The translations under genes and the position numbers were made by a program. Of a DNA stretch of 64,000 nt, positions 8,255-18,941 are shown piece after piece. The stretch comes from Streptomyces radiopugnans. Lineage in GTDB: Bacteria; Actinomycetota; Actinomycetes; Streptomycetales; Streptomycetaceae. Below the pieces are notes generated by a model. The model had not been told where the DNA came from, ran no database searches, and saw only the letters and a list, made by a program, of their open reading frames with translations. How positions within the stretch are numbered: position 1 is the first letter of the stretch; every line of letters begins with the position of its first letter. The stretch covers positions 62,001 to 126,000 of the forward strand of contig NZ_FOET01000001.1 in NCBI RefSeq assembly GCF_900110735.1, in the 5' to 3' direction.

Positions 8255-10045
8255 GTGACTACCACGACCACGTCCCACCACCTCTCGCCCGCGTTCCCCG
8301 GCCGCGCCCCCTGGGGCACGGCGGGCAAGCTGCGAGCCTGGCAGCAGGCCGCGATGGACCTGTACATCGAGAAGCAGCCGCGGGACTTCCTCGCCGTCGC
8401 GACACCGGGCGCGGGAAAGACGACCTTCGCCCTCACCCTGGCCTCCTGGCTGCTGCACCACCACGTCGTGCAGCAGGTGACCGTCGTCGCGCCGACCGAG
8501 CACCTGAAGAAGCAGTGGGCCGAGGCGGCGGCGAGAGTGGGCATCAAGCTGGACCCGGAGTACAGCGCGGGTCCGCTGGGCCGCGAGTACCACGGTGTGG
8601 CGGTGACGTACGCCGGTGTCGGTGTGCGCCCGATGCTGCACCGCAACCGCTGCGAGCAGCGCAAGACGCTGGTCATCCTGGACGAGATCCACCACGCCGG
8701 CGACACCCGGTCCTGGGGCGAGGCGTGCTTCGAGGCGTTCGAGCCCGCCACCCGCCGCCTGGCCCTGACCGGTACGCCCTTCCGCTCGGACACCAACCCC
8801 ATCCCGTTCGTCACCTACGCCGAGGACGGTGAGGGGATCCGCCGCTCGGTGGCCGACTACACCTACGGCTACGGCAAGGCGCTGGCCGACGGCGTCGTGC
8901 GCCCGGTGATCTTCTTGTCCTACAGCGGCAACATGCGCTGGCGCAGCAAGGCGGGCGACGAGCTGGAGGCCAGACTCGGCGAGCCGATGACCAAGGACGC
9001 CATCTCCCAGGCGTGGCGCACCGCGCTCGACCCGCGCGGCGACTGGATGCCCAGCGTGCTGCGCGCGGCAGACACCCGGCTGACGGAGGTCCGCAAGGCG
9101 ATCCCGGACGCGGGCGGGCTGGTGATTGCCGCCGACCAGGACTCGGCGCGCGCCTACGCCAAGCTGATCCGCGAGATCACCGGCGGCGCCGCGACCGTCG
9201 TGCTCTCCGACGACGCCGGGGCGTCCAAGCGGATCGAGGAGTTCAGCCAGAGCGACGACCGCTGGATGGTGGCGGTGCGCATGGTGTCCGAAGGCGTGGA
9301 CGTGCCGCGCCTGGCGGTCGGGGTGTACGCCACGACCATCTCCACGCCGCTGTTCTTCGCCCAGGCCGTCGGCCGTTTCGTGCGCTCCCGGCGGAGGGGC
9401 GAGACCGCCTCCGTCTTCCTGCCCACCATCCCCATGCTGCTGGGCTTCGCGCACGAGATGGAGGTCGAGCGCGACCACGTGCTGGACAAGCCCAAGAAGG
9501 GCGGGGAGGACGCAGACCCGTACGCGGAGGAGGCCGACCTCCTCAAGGAGGCCGAGAGGCAGCAGGACGAGGACACCGGCGAGCAGGACCAACTGCCCTT
9601 CGAGGCACTGGAGTCGGACGCGGTCTTCGACCGGGTGATGTACGACGGCGCAGAGTTCGGCATGCAGGCCCACCCCGGCAGCGAGGAGGAGCAGGACTAC
9701 CTGGGCATCCCCGGGCTGCTGGAGCCGGACCAGGTGCAGCTGCTGCTCCAGAAGCGGCAGGCGCGGCAGATCGCGCACAGCCGCCGCAAGCCGGACGCCG
9801 AGGCCGATCTGCTGGAGACGCCCGCCGAGAGGCGTCCGGTGGTCACGCACAAGGAGATGCTGGAGATGCGCCGGCAGCTCAACTCGCTGGTCGGCGCGTA
9901 CTCGCACCAGAGCGGCAAGCCGCACGGCGTGATCCACACCGAGCTGCGCCGGGTCTGCGGCGGTCCGCCCACCGCCGAGGCGACGGCCGGGCAGCTTCGG
10001 CAGCGGATCGCCAAGGTGCGCGAATGGGCCACCCGGATGCGGTGA
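8255..10045 (+). CDS. DEAD/DEAH-box helicase, XPB/SSL2-like superfamily 2
   Basis: 596-aa putative DNA/RNA helicase starting at GTG. Walker A is ATPGAGKT near residue 50. DEIHH is motif II (a DExH box), TGTP is motif III, and motif VI is in QAVGRFVRSRRRGE. The first RecA-like domain covers about residues 25-230 and the second about 280-420. An acidic linker (EEDADPYAEE and similar) and a conserved C-terminal region of about 150 residues follow. The architecture is shared by close homologues throughout Streptomyces; the cellular role is unknown. It is followed by its own hairpin terminator, so it is probably monocistronic. Confidence 0.9.
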   Translation: MTTTTTSHHLSPAFPGRAPWGTAGKLRAWQQAAMDLYIEKQPRDFLAVATPGAGKTTFALTLASWLLHHHVVQQVTVVAPTEHLKKQWAEAAARVGIKLDPEYSAGPLGREYHGVAVTYAGVGVRPMLHRNRCEQRKTLVILDEIHHAGDTRSWGEACFEAFEPATRRLALTGTPFRSDTNPIPFVTYAEDGEGIRRSVADYTYGYGKALADGVVRPVIFLSYSGNMRWRSKAGDELEARLGEPMTKDAISQAWRTALDPRGDWMPSVLRAADTRLTEVRKAIPDAGGLVIAADQDSARAYAKLIREITGGAATVVLSDDAGASKRIEEFSQSDDRWMVAVRMVSEGVDVPRLAVGVYATTISTPLFFAQAVGRFVRSRRRGETASVFLPTIPMLLGFAHEMEVERDHVLDKPKKGGEDADPYAEEADLLKEAERQQDEDTGEQDQLPFEALESDAVFDRVMYDGAEFGMQAHPGSEEEQDYLGIPGLLEPDQVQLLLQKRQARQIAHSRRKPDAEADLLETPAERRPVVTHKEMLEMRRQLNSLVGAYSHQSGKPHGVIHTELRRVCGGPPTAEATAGQLRQRIAKVREWATRMR

Positions 10046-10484
10046 CGCGGGCGGAACACGCACGGAGACGGGGGCGGGGACAGGAGCGCGGAGGGCGCGG
10101 ACCCGGCAGGGCCCGCGCCCTCCGCGCGCCCTCTACCGTCCGGTAGGCGCGATGAGCGCCATTGTGTGCATCTGTGCGCTCTGCGTACGGGTATGGGAGC
10201 GTATCCATGGCCCGAGCCGGACCGCTGTGACCTGCTGCTGTACGCAATGCGGATAAACCATGCCAGCGGCGCCCGGATTCTGGACAGAGTCTTCCGGACG
10301 GCGGGCGGGATCGCTAGGTTTCGCGTCACGCACACGCCCCGTGGCAGCGTCGCCTCGGAGCGCAGCCGGTGCGGCCCGCCAAGCGACCGGCGGCTCGCCG
10401 GGAACAGCACGCGCGTCCGCCGACGGGACCGGCGGCGCACCTCCCGGAGCGGAGTCGCCGGCACACAACGGAGGAGGGGGCGTC
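10046..10484. other. Long intergenic region upstream of the IclR gene
   Basis: 439 bases. The first part holds the helicase terminator at 10086-10127. The remainder has less extreme GC around 10140-10270 and is probably the IclR promoter and leader, but no consensus promoter or operator stands out. Apparent reading frames here lack support. Confidence 0.5.
10086..10127. terminator. Perfect 15-bp stem-loop after the helicase
   Basis: GCGCGGAGGGCGCGG pairs with 10113-10127 around a 12-base loop. Typical Streptomyces terminator without a T-run, 40 bases after the helicase stop. Confidence 0.75.
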
Positions 10485-11129
10485 GTGACCGCGGAGACAT
10501 CTCAGACGCTCGACCGGGGACTGCGCGTCCTCAAACTGCTCGCCGACACCGACCACGGCCTGACCGTCACCGAGCTGTCCAGCAAGCTCGGGGTCAACCG
10601 GACGGTCGTCTACCGACTGCTGGCCACGCTGGAGCAGCACTCCCTGGTGCGCCGGGACCTGGGCGGCCGGGCCCGTGTCGGGCTCGGGGTGCTGCGGCTG
10701 GGGCGGCAGGTCCATCCGCTGGTGCGCGAGGCGGCCCTTCCGGCGCTGCGGGCACTGGCCGAGGACGTGGGCGCCACCGCGCACCTGACGCTGGTCGACG
10801 GCAACGAGGCCCTGGCCGTCGCGGTCGTCGAGCCGACCTGGACGGACTACCACGTCGCGTACCGCACCGGCTTCCGCCACCCGCTCGACAAGGGCGCGGC
10901 GGGGCGCGCGATCCTCGCCGGGCGCCGCCCGGACCGGGACCTGGAGGACGGCTACGTCCTCACCCACGGCGAGCTGGAGGCCGGCGCCTGCGGCGCCGCC
11001 GCCCCGCTGCTGGGCGTCAACGGCATCGAGGGCAGCGTCGGCGTGGTGATGCTGTCGGAGTCGGTGCCGCAGAAGGTGGGCCCCCGTGTGGTGCAGGCGG
11101 CGCAGGAGGTCGCCGACTTCCTCCGCTAA
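10485..11129 (+). CDS. IclR family transcriptional regulator
   Basis: 214-aa DNA-binding regulator. The N-terminal winged helix-turn-helix is in LTVTELSSKLGVNRTVVYRLLATL (residues about 25-50). The C-terminal part is a shortened IclR effector domain (about residues 80-210). The GTG at 10485 was chosen because GGAGGAGG lies just upstream and because the protein then starts as a normal IclR protein; the frame is open further upstream but looks noncoding. Target genes are not apparent from context. Confidence 0.88.
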   Translation: MTAETSQTLDRGLRVLKLLADTDHGLTVTELSSKLGVNRTVVYRLLATLEQHSLVRRDLGGRARVGLGVLRLGRQVHPLVREAALPALRALAEDVGATAHLTLVDGNEALAVAVVEPTWTDYHVAYRTGFRHPLDKGAAGRAILAGRRPDRDLEDGYVLTHGELEAGACGAAAPLLGVNGIEGSVGVVMLSESVPQKVGPRVVQAAQEVADFLR

Positions 11130-11281
11130 CGGAAGGACCGGGCGGGACCGGATCACCGGACCGGTCCCGGGGCGCCCGGCCCGGTCCGCCTCGGCCCCCC
11201 GGCCCGGACCCGCCCCGGTCCGACCCTGCCCGACCCGGTCCGGCTCCGCGCGCGGGGCGGCGGTGAACTAGATTCACCCCC

Positions 11282-12082
11282 ATGCCGGCTCTGTCCTCCC
11301 GTACCCAGGCCCTCGCGATCTGCGGGACGCTCGTCGCGGCGCTGCTCGCGGTCGCCGCGCTCGCCCCGCTGCCGTTCTCGGTCGCCCAGCCCGGGGTCAC
11401 CGCGGACGTCCTGGGCGAGTACCGGGGCAGGCAGGTCATCACCGTCGACGGGGCCGGCGACCCCGGTGGCGGCGACCCCGGGGCGGAGCCGTCGCGGGGG
11501 CGGCTGCTGGCGACCACCATCGCGGCGACGACGCCGGACACGACCGTCCGGCTGGTTGATGTGGTGGACGCCTGGTTCGACACCGAGCGCGCGGTGATGC
11601 CGCGCGACTCGGTCTACCCGGTCGGCGACGACCCCGAGGAGATCGAGGAGCACACCACCGCCCAGATGGAGGAGTCGCAGACGGAGGCGGTGACGGCCGC
11701 ACTGCGCCGGCTGGGCATGTCCGGGGACGAGGTGGAGGTGGAGCTGCGGCTCGCGGACGTCGGCGGCCCCAGCGCCGGGCTGGTGTTCGCCCTCGGAATC
11801 GTCGACGAGATCGACGACGGGGACCTCACCGGCGGCCGTACGATCGCCGGCACCGGCACCATCACCGCACGCGGCGAGGTCGGGCCGGTCGGCGGCGTCC
11901 CGCTCAAGACACAGGCGGCGGCGCGCGACGGCGCCACCGTCTTCCTGGTGCCCGAGGCGGAGTGCGACGACGCGCGGGCCGAACTCCCCGAGGACCTGCG
12001 CCTGGTGCCCGTCACCACCCTGGAGGGCGCGCTGGCCGCGCTCAGGGCGCTGCGGGACGGCGGCCGCGTACCGAGCTGCTGA
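11282..12082 (+). CDS. Membrane-anchored Lon-like (S16 family) serine protease
   Basis: 266 aa. One N-terminal membrane segment (LAICGTLVAALLAVAALAPL) is followed by a short region and a Lon-type proteolytic domain. The catalytic dyad is visible as S164 in GGPSAGL and K209 in GVPLKTQAA, about the same spacing as in Lon. YlbL-type homologues usually carry a full PDZ domain between the anchor and the protease domain; here that region is short (about residues 40-110) and not recognisable as an intact PDZ. TAGATT lies 7 bases before the ATG, so the gene is probably leaderless. No ATPase domain is present. Confidence 0.82.
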   Translation: MPALSSRTQALAICGTLVAALLAVAALAPLPFSVAQPGVTADVLGEYRGRQVITVDGAGDPGGGDPGAEPSRGRLLATTIAATTPDTTVRLVDVVDAWFDTERAVMPRDSVYPVGDDPEEIEEHTTAQMEESQTEAVTAALRRLGMSGDEVEVELRLADVGGPSAGLVFALGIVDEIDDGDLTGGRTIAGTGTITARGEVGPVGGVPLKTQAAARDGATVFLVPEAECDDARAELPEDLRLVPVTTLEGALAALRALRDGGRVPSC

Positions 12083-12178
12083 ACCCGGGGCAGGCGGGCG
12101 GGACCCTTGCGCCCCGGCGGTGCGGAACCCCGCATTGGGCAGTGCTGACCTGCGGCGATACCGCCCGAACCGGGACGG

Positions 12179-12202
12179 GCGGCCCCGTGTGTGGGGGGCC
12201 GC
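12179..12202. terminator. Hairpin upstream of the S8 protease
   Basis: GCGGCCCC, 8-base loop, GGGGCCGC. Probably terminates the S16 protease transcript about 100 bases after its stop. Confidence 0.45.
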
Positions 12203-12353
12203 GGTGACGGTGTGCGGAGCCGGCGTGGAGATTCCCCCGGCAATCTTGTCTTGTACTCGTCAGTAAGTGACCCTCCTCACGGCGGGAGCGCGGAGTACGA
12301 CCCGCCGGTCTGCGGGTCCGCGCAGGCCTTTCCCGACGACGAGGAGGATCCGC

Positions 12354-13544
12354 GTGAAGGCAGCGAAGAGAACGGCCCGGAGCCGTACCGGGGTGGGCCT
12401 GGCCGCGGCCGTGGTCGCCGCGGCGCTCGGGCTCGGCTCCGCGGCGCCGGCGGGCGCGGCGCAGCCGTCCCAGCGGGAGGCCGGCTACATCGTCATACTC
12501 AAGGGCGCGCCGGGCGCCCTGACCACGACATCCGCGAAGGAGCGGAACGAGGACCTGACCGAGCGCTACGGAGCCGCGCTCGGCCGCACCTTCACCGCCG
12601 TGCTCAACGGGTTCTCGGCCCGTATGACCCCCGCCGAGGCCGCGCGCCTGGCGGACGATCCCTCCGTCGCCTCCGTGGCCCCGGACCGCAAGGTGACCAT
12701 CTCCTCCACCCAGCCCGCCCCGCCCTCCTGGGGGCTGGACCGCATCGACCAGCCCGACCTGCCGCTGGACGACGTCTACGACCACCCGGACGCGGCCGGC
12801 CGCGGGGTGACCGCGTACGTCATCGACACCGGCGTCCGCATCAGCCACCAGGACTTCGGCGGGCGCGCCTCCCACGGCTACGACGCCGTCGACGGCGACA
12901 CGACCGCGGACGACGGCCACGGACACGGCACCCATGTGGCGGGCACCCTCGCCGGATCCTCCTACGGTGTGGCCAAGGAGGCCGACATCGTCGCCGTCCG
13001 CGTCCTGGACGACAGCGGCGCCGGCACCACCTCCCAGGTCGTCGCGGGCATCGAGTGGGTGACGAAGAACGCGCGCAAGCCGGCGGTGGCGAACATGAGC
13101 CTCGGCGGTCTGATCGACCCCGCCATCGACACCGCCGTGCGCAACTCCATCGCGTCCGGCGTCACCTACGCCGTCGCGGCGGGCAACTCCAGCGCGCCGG
13201 TGTTCCTGCACTCGCCCGCCCGGGTCTCCGAGGCCATCACCGTCGGCGCCACCGACAGCGGCGACGCGATGGCGACCTACTCCAACTTCGGCCTGGGCGT
13301 GGACATCCTGGCCCCCGGCTCGTCGATCACCTCCGCCTGGAACACCGGCGACTCGGCGGCCAACACCATCTCCGGCACCTCGATGGCCACCCCGCACGTG
13401 GCCGGCGCCGCCGCCATCCACCTCGCCGGGAACCCCTCGGCCACCCCGGCCCAGGTCTCGGAAGCGCTGACCTCGGCCGCGGCCCGCGACAAGATCAGCG
13501 GCAACCTGCTCTCCCCCGACCGGCTCCTGCAGGTCACGGACTGA
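12354..13544 (+). CDS. Secreted S8 family subtilisin-like protease (proteinase K type)
   Basis: 396-aa preproprotein. A signal peptide covers about residues 1-37 (charged start, then VGLAAAVVAAALGLGSAAPAG). An inhibitor I9 propeptide runs to about residue 115 (YIVILKGAP to VASVAPDRKV). The catalytic triad is D158 (VIDTG), H191 (GHGTHVAG) and S343 (GTSMATPHVAG); the oxyanion Asn is in AAGNSS. It should be an extracellular endopeptidase activated by propeptide removal. The GTG at 12354 follows GAGGAGGA at good spacing and gives a clean signal peptide. An exceptionally strong terminator follows. Confidence 0.93.
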   Translation: MKAAKRTARSRTGVGLAAAVVAAALGLGSAAPAGAAQPSQREAGYIVILKGAPGALTTTSAKERNEDLTERYGAALGRTFTAVLNGFSARMTPAEAARLADDPSVASVAPDRKVTISSTQPAPPSWGLDRIDQPDLPLDDVYDHPDAAGRGVTAYVIDTGVRISHQDFGGRASHGYDAVDGDTTADDGHGHGTHVAGTLAGSSYGVAKEADIVAVRVLDDSGAGTTSQVVAGIEWVTKNARKPAVANMSLGGLIDPAIDTAVRNSIASGVTYAVAAGNSSAPVFLHSPARVSEAITVGATDSGDAMATYSNFGLGVDILAPGSSITSAWNTGDSAANTISGTSMATPHVAGAAAIHLAGNPSATPAQVSEALTSAAARDKISGNLLSPDRLLQVTD

Positions 13545-13552
13545 CGGCGCGT

Positions 13553-13611
13553 CCGCCCCGCGGGGCCGGCCCGCACCCCTGGCGGGGGTGCGGGCCGGCC
13601 CCGCGGGGCGG
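13553..13611. terminator. Perfect 27-bp stem-loop
   Basis: 27 bases on each side (13553-13579 and 13585-13611) pair without mismatch around a 5-base loop, 9 bases after the S8 protease stop. Very strong terminator candidate; the arms also contain shorter palindromes such as GGGGCCGGCCC. Confidence 0.88.
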
Positions 13612-13704
13612 GGGGCGGTTTGGCGGCCGGGGCGGGCGCTGCTTGGATACCGGCCTTGGCTTCCTTCCCCTCCCGGGCGGAGGGGACCCTTCGAAAGGAC
13701 ACCG

Positions 13705-14289
13705 ATGAGCCACCCGGCGCCTCCGCCGCCCCACATACCGCAGCCCTCCGTACCGCCGCCCCACATGCCCCCGCCCGGGCCGCCCGGCCCCTCCGGGCCG
13801 TACGCCTACGCGCCCCCGCCGTACGCCTACGCGCCGCCCCCGCTGCCGGGCCCGCCGCCGGAACTGGTGGCCCCGCTGGGCAGGCGCTTCCTGGCGAAGC
13901 TGGTGGACGGGCTGGTGATGGCGGCGATCGTGGCCGGGATCACCGTGCCGTGCTCCATCCACCTGGACACCGACCCCGAGGGCGTGACGGAGGGACTGGC
14001 GATCACCGGCATCGTCTTCTCGCTCCTCTTCGCCTTCCTCCTCTACGACCCCGTCCTCACGTCCACCGGCGGCACCGTGGGGAAGCGGCTGTGCGGGCTG
14101 AAGGTGGCGCGCATCGAGACCGGCGGGCAGGTGGGCTTCGGGGCCGCGCTGGGGCGCCACCTGATGGCGGGACTCATCAACAACGCGATGTGCGTGCCGC
14201 TCGCCTATCTGTGGTGCACCTGGGACAAGCCCTTCCACCAGGGGCTGCACGACAAGATCGTGCGCACCGTGGTCGTCCGCACCAGGTGA
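13705..14289 (+). CDS. RDD family membrane protein
   Basis: 194 aa. Residues 1-50 are Pro/Tyr-rich with a repeated YAYAPPP motif. The RDD domain follows, with the RFLAKLVDG signature, three hydrophobic segments and the G(T/K)xGKRLCGLKV element. RDD proteins are small membrane proteins of unsettled function, some linked to ion transport. The ATG at 13705 is preceded by GAAAGGA. A related, much longer RDD protein is encoded at 16424. Confidence 0.85.
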   Translation: MSHPAPPPPHIPQPSVPPPHMPPPGPPGPSGPYAYAPPPYAYAPPPLPGPPPELVAPLGRRFLAKLVDGLVMAAIVAGITVPCSIHLDTDPEGVTEGLAITGIVFSLLFAFLLYDPVLTSTGGTVGKRLCGLKVARIETGGQVGFGAALGRHLMAGLINNAMCVPLAYLWCTWDKPFHQGLHDKIVRTVVVRTR

Positions 14290-14344
14290 CGGCCCTCCCG
14301 GGACGGGCCTCCCGGCGGCGCGCCGCGCCGCGCCCGGAAACGGG

Positions 14345-14378
14345 CCGCGGCCCCGCCGTCAGGGAGGCGGGGCCGCGG
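14345..14378. terminator. Bidirectional terminator between the RDD gene and hppD
   Basis: CCGCGGCCCCGCC pairs perfectly with 14366-14378 around an 8-base loop, between convergent genes. Confidence 0.8.
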
Positions 14379-14427
14379 GACGCGCGCTGCGCGCCGTGCA
14401 CCGCGCGCGGGGAGCGGGAGCGGAGGC

Positions 14428-16181
<1,754 letters not shown>

Positions 16182-16423
16182 CACCCGGTCACGGGCCCGG
16201 ACCGCGCGGGGAGGAGGGGCGGGACGCCGGCCGTGCGGCGTGAGGCGTTCCCCGCGCCGCGGCGACGGGCTCCGGTGTCGCTGGATGGGGGTGGGGTCGC
16301 CGATGGCCGGGGCGAGAGGCCTCCCGTCTCTGGTAGATGTGGAGCCAGCGCTCCCCGGTTGCGCCGCCGGACGGGGAGCGGCACACGCCACAGCGACGGC
16401 CGAGCAGATACGGGACCGGACAC

Positions 16424-18109
16424 ATGAGCGCCCCTCCGTCAGCATCCGCCAACGGCAGCCCGGGCCCGGGCTACTACCCCGACCCGTCCATTCCGGGATA
16501 CATCCGCTACTGGAACGGCGCCGCGTGGGTGCCGGGAACGAGCCGCCCCGAACCGCGCGAGGGCGAGCCGATGCCCGCGGCGCCCCCCGGGGTGGTGGTG
16601 CAGGCCCCTCGTCCGCCCTCGCCCGCCCCTTCGCCCGCCGCCTCCCCGGTACCGCCCACGCCCTCCGTGCCGGGTGAGTCCCCGCAGGAGGAGACGGGCC
16701 CGGTCTTCCTTGACGAGGAGGGGACCGCCGGGGACCGGACCGCGGCCCCGGCGCCCGCTCCGGGCGACCTCCTGCCCCAGCCGCGCGGGCGCGGCGAGGT
16801 GGAGATCCGCCCGGGGGACCGGGTGACCACATGGGACGACCCCTCCCGGCTGCACGGTGTCCGGCCCGAACCCGCGTCCGCCTGGCAGGCCGACGCCGCC
16901 CGGCAGACGGGCTTCGACGGAGAGCGGGACGGCCGCGTCTCCTGGGGCGCGGGCGGTGCGGCCGGTGCGGGCGGTGCCGGTGAGGGGGCGGCCCCGGCCT
17001 CGCCACCGGCGCTGGGCGCGGGCCGTGCCCCGCAGGCGCTGGGACCGGGCCCGGACCCGCGCGGCGGCTCCGGCCGCGCCGAGGGCGCCGGGCCGGTGGA
17101 CGGCGAGAGAACCGGGAACACGCAGCCGCGCGACGAGGGCACCGTGCGGATGCGGCCCGTACGTCCCGAGGGCACCGCTCCGGCGGCGGGCGGACGGCCC
17201 GTCAGGCGCGAGGACACCGTGGGGCTGCGCCGTACGGAGGCGCCCGCTGCGGGCGTCCCGGCCGCACCGGTGCCGGGCGCGCCCGCGGCGCCCGCGGCAG
17301 TGCCCGCGCCCGCCGAGCCGGCGGGCCCCGCCGCACCCGCCGCATCTGCCGCCCCCGCCCCCGCCGCACCCGCAGGTCCCGCCTCCGAGCAGCCCTCCTG
17401 GACGCGGCAGGTGCACGAACTGGCCCAGCGCGCCCCCGCGTCCGCCGCTCCGGTCTCCGCGCCCCACGCCCCCCTGCCGCACGCGTCCGCCCCCGCCGTA
17501 CCGCAGCAGCAGTCGCCGGCCGGGCGGCCCGGCGGTCCCGAGCAGGTCGTGCCCTGGCGTCCTCCGGTCGACGACCCCTTCCTGCGGGCCGCCCAGCGGC
17601 AGGCCCGCCCCGCCGGGCTCGGACGCCGGCTGGGCGCCCGCCTGGTGGACGGCGTCCTCACCGCGGCGGTGGCCGCGGCGGTGGCCCTCCCGTTCGCCGG
17701 CCCCAGCGCCGAGCACTTCCGCGAGCAGGTGGAGGCGGCCGAACAGGCCGGTGAGACACGGCAGATCTGGCTGGTCGACGGCACCACCGGCGTCTACCTG
17801 GCGATCGTGCTCGGCGCCCTGTTCCTGTTCGGCCTCCTCTACGAGGTGCTGCCAACCGCCCGTTGGGGCCGCACGCTCGGCAAGAAGCTGTTCGGCGTCC
17901 AAGTGCTGGACATCGAGGAGCAGGACACCCCCTCCTTCGGTGCCGCGCTGCGCCGCTGGCTGGTGTACGGACTGCTGGCGCCGGTGGGCATCGGCGTGGT
18001 GAACGTCCTGTGGTGCCTGTTCGACCGGCCGTGGCGGCAGTGCTGGCACGACAAGGCGGCGCGCACCTTCGTGGCGCGCGGTACCGAGGAATCCGCTCCG
18101 GCCGGATGA
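16424..18109 (+). CDS. DUF2510-RDD domain membrane protein with long proline/alanine-rich linker
   Basis: 561 aa. Residues about 14-40 form a DUF2510-like motif (GYYPDPSIPGYIRYWNGAAW). About 350 residues of Pro/Ala/Glu/Gly-rich linker follow. The C-terminal 150 residues are an RDD membrane domain (GLGRRLGARLVDGVL, then GRTLGKKLFGVQVLDIE and RPWRQCWHDKAARTFV). The N-terminal domain is usually cytosolic. It is a second RDD paralogue within 2.7 kb. The ATG at 16424 is supported by the conserved DUF2510 beginning just after it. Function unknown. Confidence 0.85.
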   Translation: MSAPPSASANGSPGPGYYPDPSIPGYIRYWNGAAWVPGTSRPEPREGEPMPAAPPGVVVQAPRPPSPAPSPAASPVPPTPSVPGESPQEETGPVFLDEEGTAGDRTAAPAPAPGDLLPQPRGRGEVEIRPGDRVTTWDDPSRLHGVRPEPASAWQADAARQTGFDGERDGRVSWGAGGAAGAGGAGEGAAPASPPALGAGRAPQALGPGPDPRGGSGRAEGAGPVDGERTGNTQPRDEGTVRMRPVRPEGTAPAAGGRPVRREDTVGLRRTEAPAAGVPAAPVPGAPAAPAAVPAPAEPAGPAAPAASAAPAPAAPAGPASEQPSWTRQVHELAQRAPASAAPVSAPHAPLPHASAPAVPQQQSPAGRPGGPEQVVPWRPPVDDPFLRAAQRQARPAGLGRRLGARLVDGVLTAAVAAAVALPFAGPSAEHFREQVEAAEQAGETRQIWLVDGTTGVYLAIVLGALFLFGLLYEVLPTARWGRTLGKKLFGVQVLDIEEQDTPSFGAALRRWLVYGLLAPVGIGVVNVLWCLFDRPWRQCWHDKAARTFVARGTEESAPAG

Positions 18110-18112
18110 CGC

Positions 18113-18130
18113 TCCGGGGAGTCCCCCGGA
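18113..18130. terminator. Short hairpin after the long RDD gene
   Basis: TCCGGGG, 4-base loop, CCCCGGA, four bases after the stop codon. Confidence 0.45.
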
Positions 18131-18310
18131 CGGCCCACTCCTGATGCGCGGTGCGCCGCGGCGCGGTCGACTCTGAGCATGAGAACGCGAAGGCCGTGCC
18201 GGATACGGAGGCCGCGCCGCCCCGAGGAGGGCGGCGCGGGCGGAGCGCCCGGCGCGGGAGAAGGCCGTACGGCCGGTGCGCGCGGCCCACCGGCCCGCGA
18301 CCCGGCCGGG

Positions 18311-18586
18311 TCAGCGGCGCGAGGAGGTCTCCGCCAGACGCCGGCCGTCGTCGGCGCTCTGCGCGCGGCGCTGCGCGGGCACCGCGCCGGCCGCCGTACG
18401 CGAGGTCCCTGAGGAGCGCCGGAGGGGCACCCTGGCCGCGACGAGCAGTCCGAGCGCGAGCGCCGCACTCGCGATGACCGCGATCCCGGCTCCCGAACGC
18501 GCCTGCGACACCAGCAGCATCGCGAGAGCCGAGAGGATGACGGTGGCCGAGCCGTAGGCGAGCTGTGCGGGATTCGGACGCGGCAT
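18311..18586 (-). CDS. Small two-helix membrane protein
   Basis: 91 aa. Two hydrophobic segments (ATVILSALAMLLVSQA and AGIAVIASAALALGLLVAA) separated by RSGAG, then a basic, Ser/Arg-rich tail. No recognised domain. It starts at ATG 18586, convergent with the RDD gene and divergent from the M6 protease. Similar small membrane proteins are common in Streptomyces; function unknown. Confidence 0.7.
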   Translation of the reverse strand: MPRPNPAQLAYGSATVILSALAMLLVSQARSGAGIAVIASAALALGLLVAARVPLRRSSGTSRTAAGAVPAQRRAQSADDGRRLAETSSRR

Positions 18587-18835
18587 GACGGAATCCGTCC
18601 TCCGGGATCGGTGGTTGACCGGGGGCGAGGTCGCCGGACGGCGAACGTGGTCCGTCGAACGACTCTACGATGCCGGATGCCCGTACGCAGCCGCGGGTAA
18701 GCGCGACCTGACTCGCCGCCACCGACGCGCCGATGCACAGGGGGCGCACGGAGTCACGCCCCGGCCGCACCGTCGTCGGCCGTTACCGTCCGGTCTCCGG
18801 ACTCCGCAACTGGGTAGCCGGACAACGTACTTGCG

Positions 18836-18845
18836 TGGCGTGTTC
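18836..18845 (+). promoter_or_regulatory. AdpA-type binding site
   Basis: TGGCGTGTTC matches the published AdpA consensus TGGCSNGWWY at every position, about 100 bases upstream of a secreted protease start. AdpA is known to activate many extracellular protease genes. A single short match can occur by chance. Confidence 0.5.
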
Positions 18846-18890
18846 AAATCAAGGGCTGTTTTTTCGGCCGCCGCTCATGTCGAATGCCTC

Positions 18891-18921
18891 CACACGTGTG
18901 CACACACGTGCCATGGCCATG
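18891..18921. promoter_or_regulatory. Cluster of short palindromes
   Basis: CACACGTGTG (18891-18900, perfect), CACACACGTG (18901-18910) and CATGGCCATG (18912-18921, perfect) follow one another directly, 20-50 bases upstream of the protease start. This looks like an operator or a structured leader. Confidence 0.45.
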
Positions 18922-18941
18922 CATGGGGAGGGCAATACCTA

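Larger units (their letters stand above)
18587..18941. other. Regulatory region upstream of the M6 protease
   Basis: 355 bases. It contains an exact AdpA-consensus site (18836-18845), a T-tract (TGTTTTTTCGG near 18858) and a run of palindromes at 18891-18921. It probably holds the promoters for both divergent genes. No further gene is supported. Confidence 0.55.

Noticed and set aside
10141..10480. N-terminal extension of the IclR protein using the open frame upstream of 10485
   Set aside because: The extra ~75 codons are Arg/Ala/Gly-rich without family similarity, and a good ribosome binding site precedes GTG 10485.
18151..18557. Plus-strand small genes opposite the two-helix membrane protein
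   Set aside because: They translate to Arg/Pro-rich sequence; the minus-strand frame has clear membrane helices.
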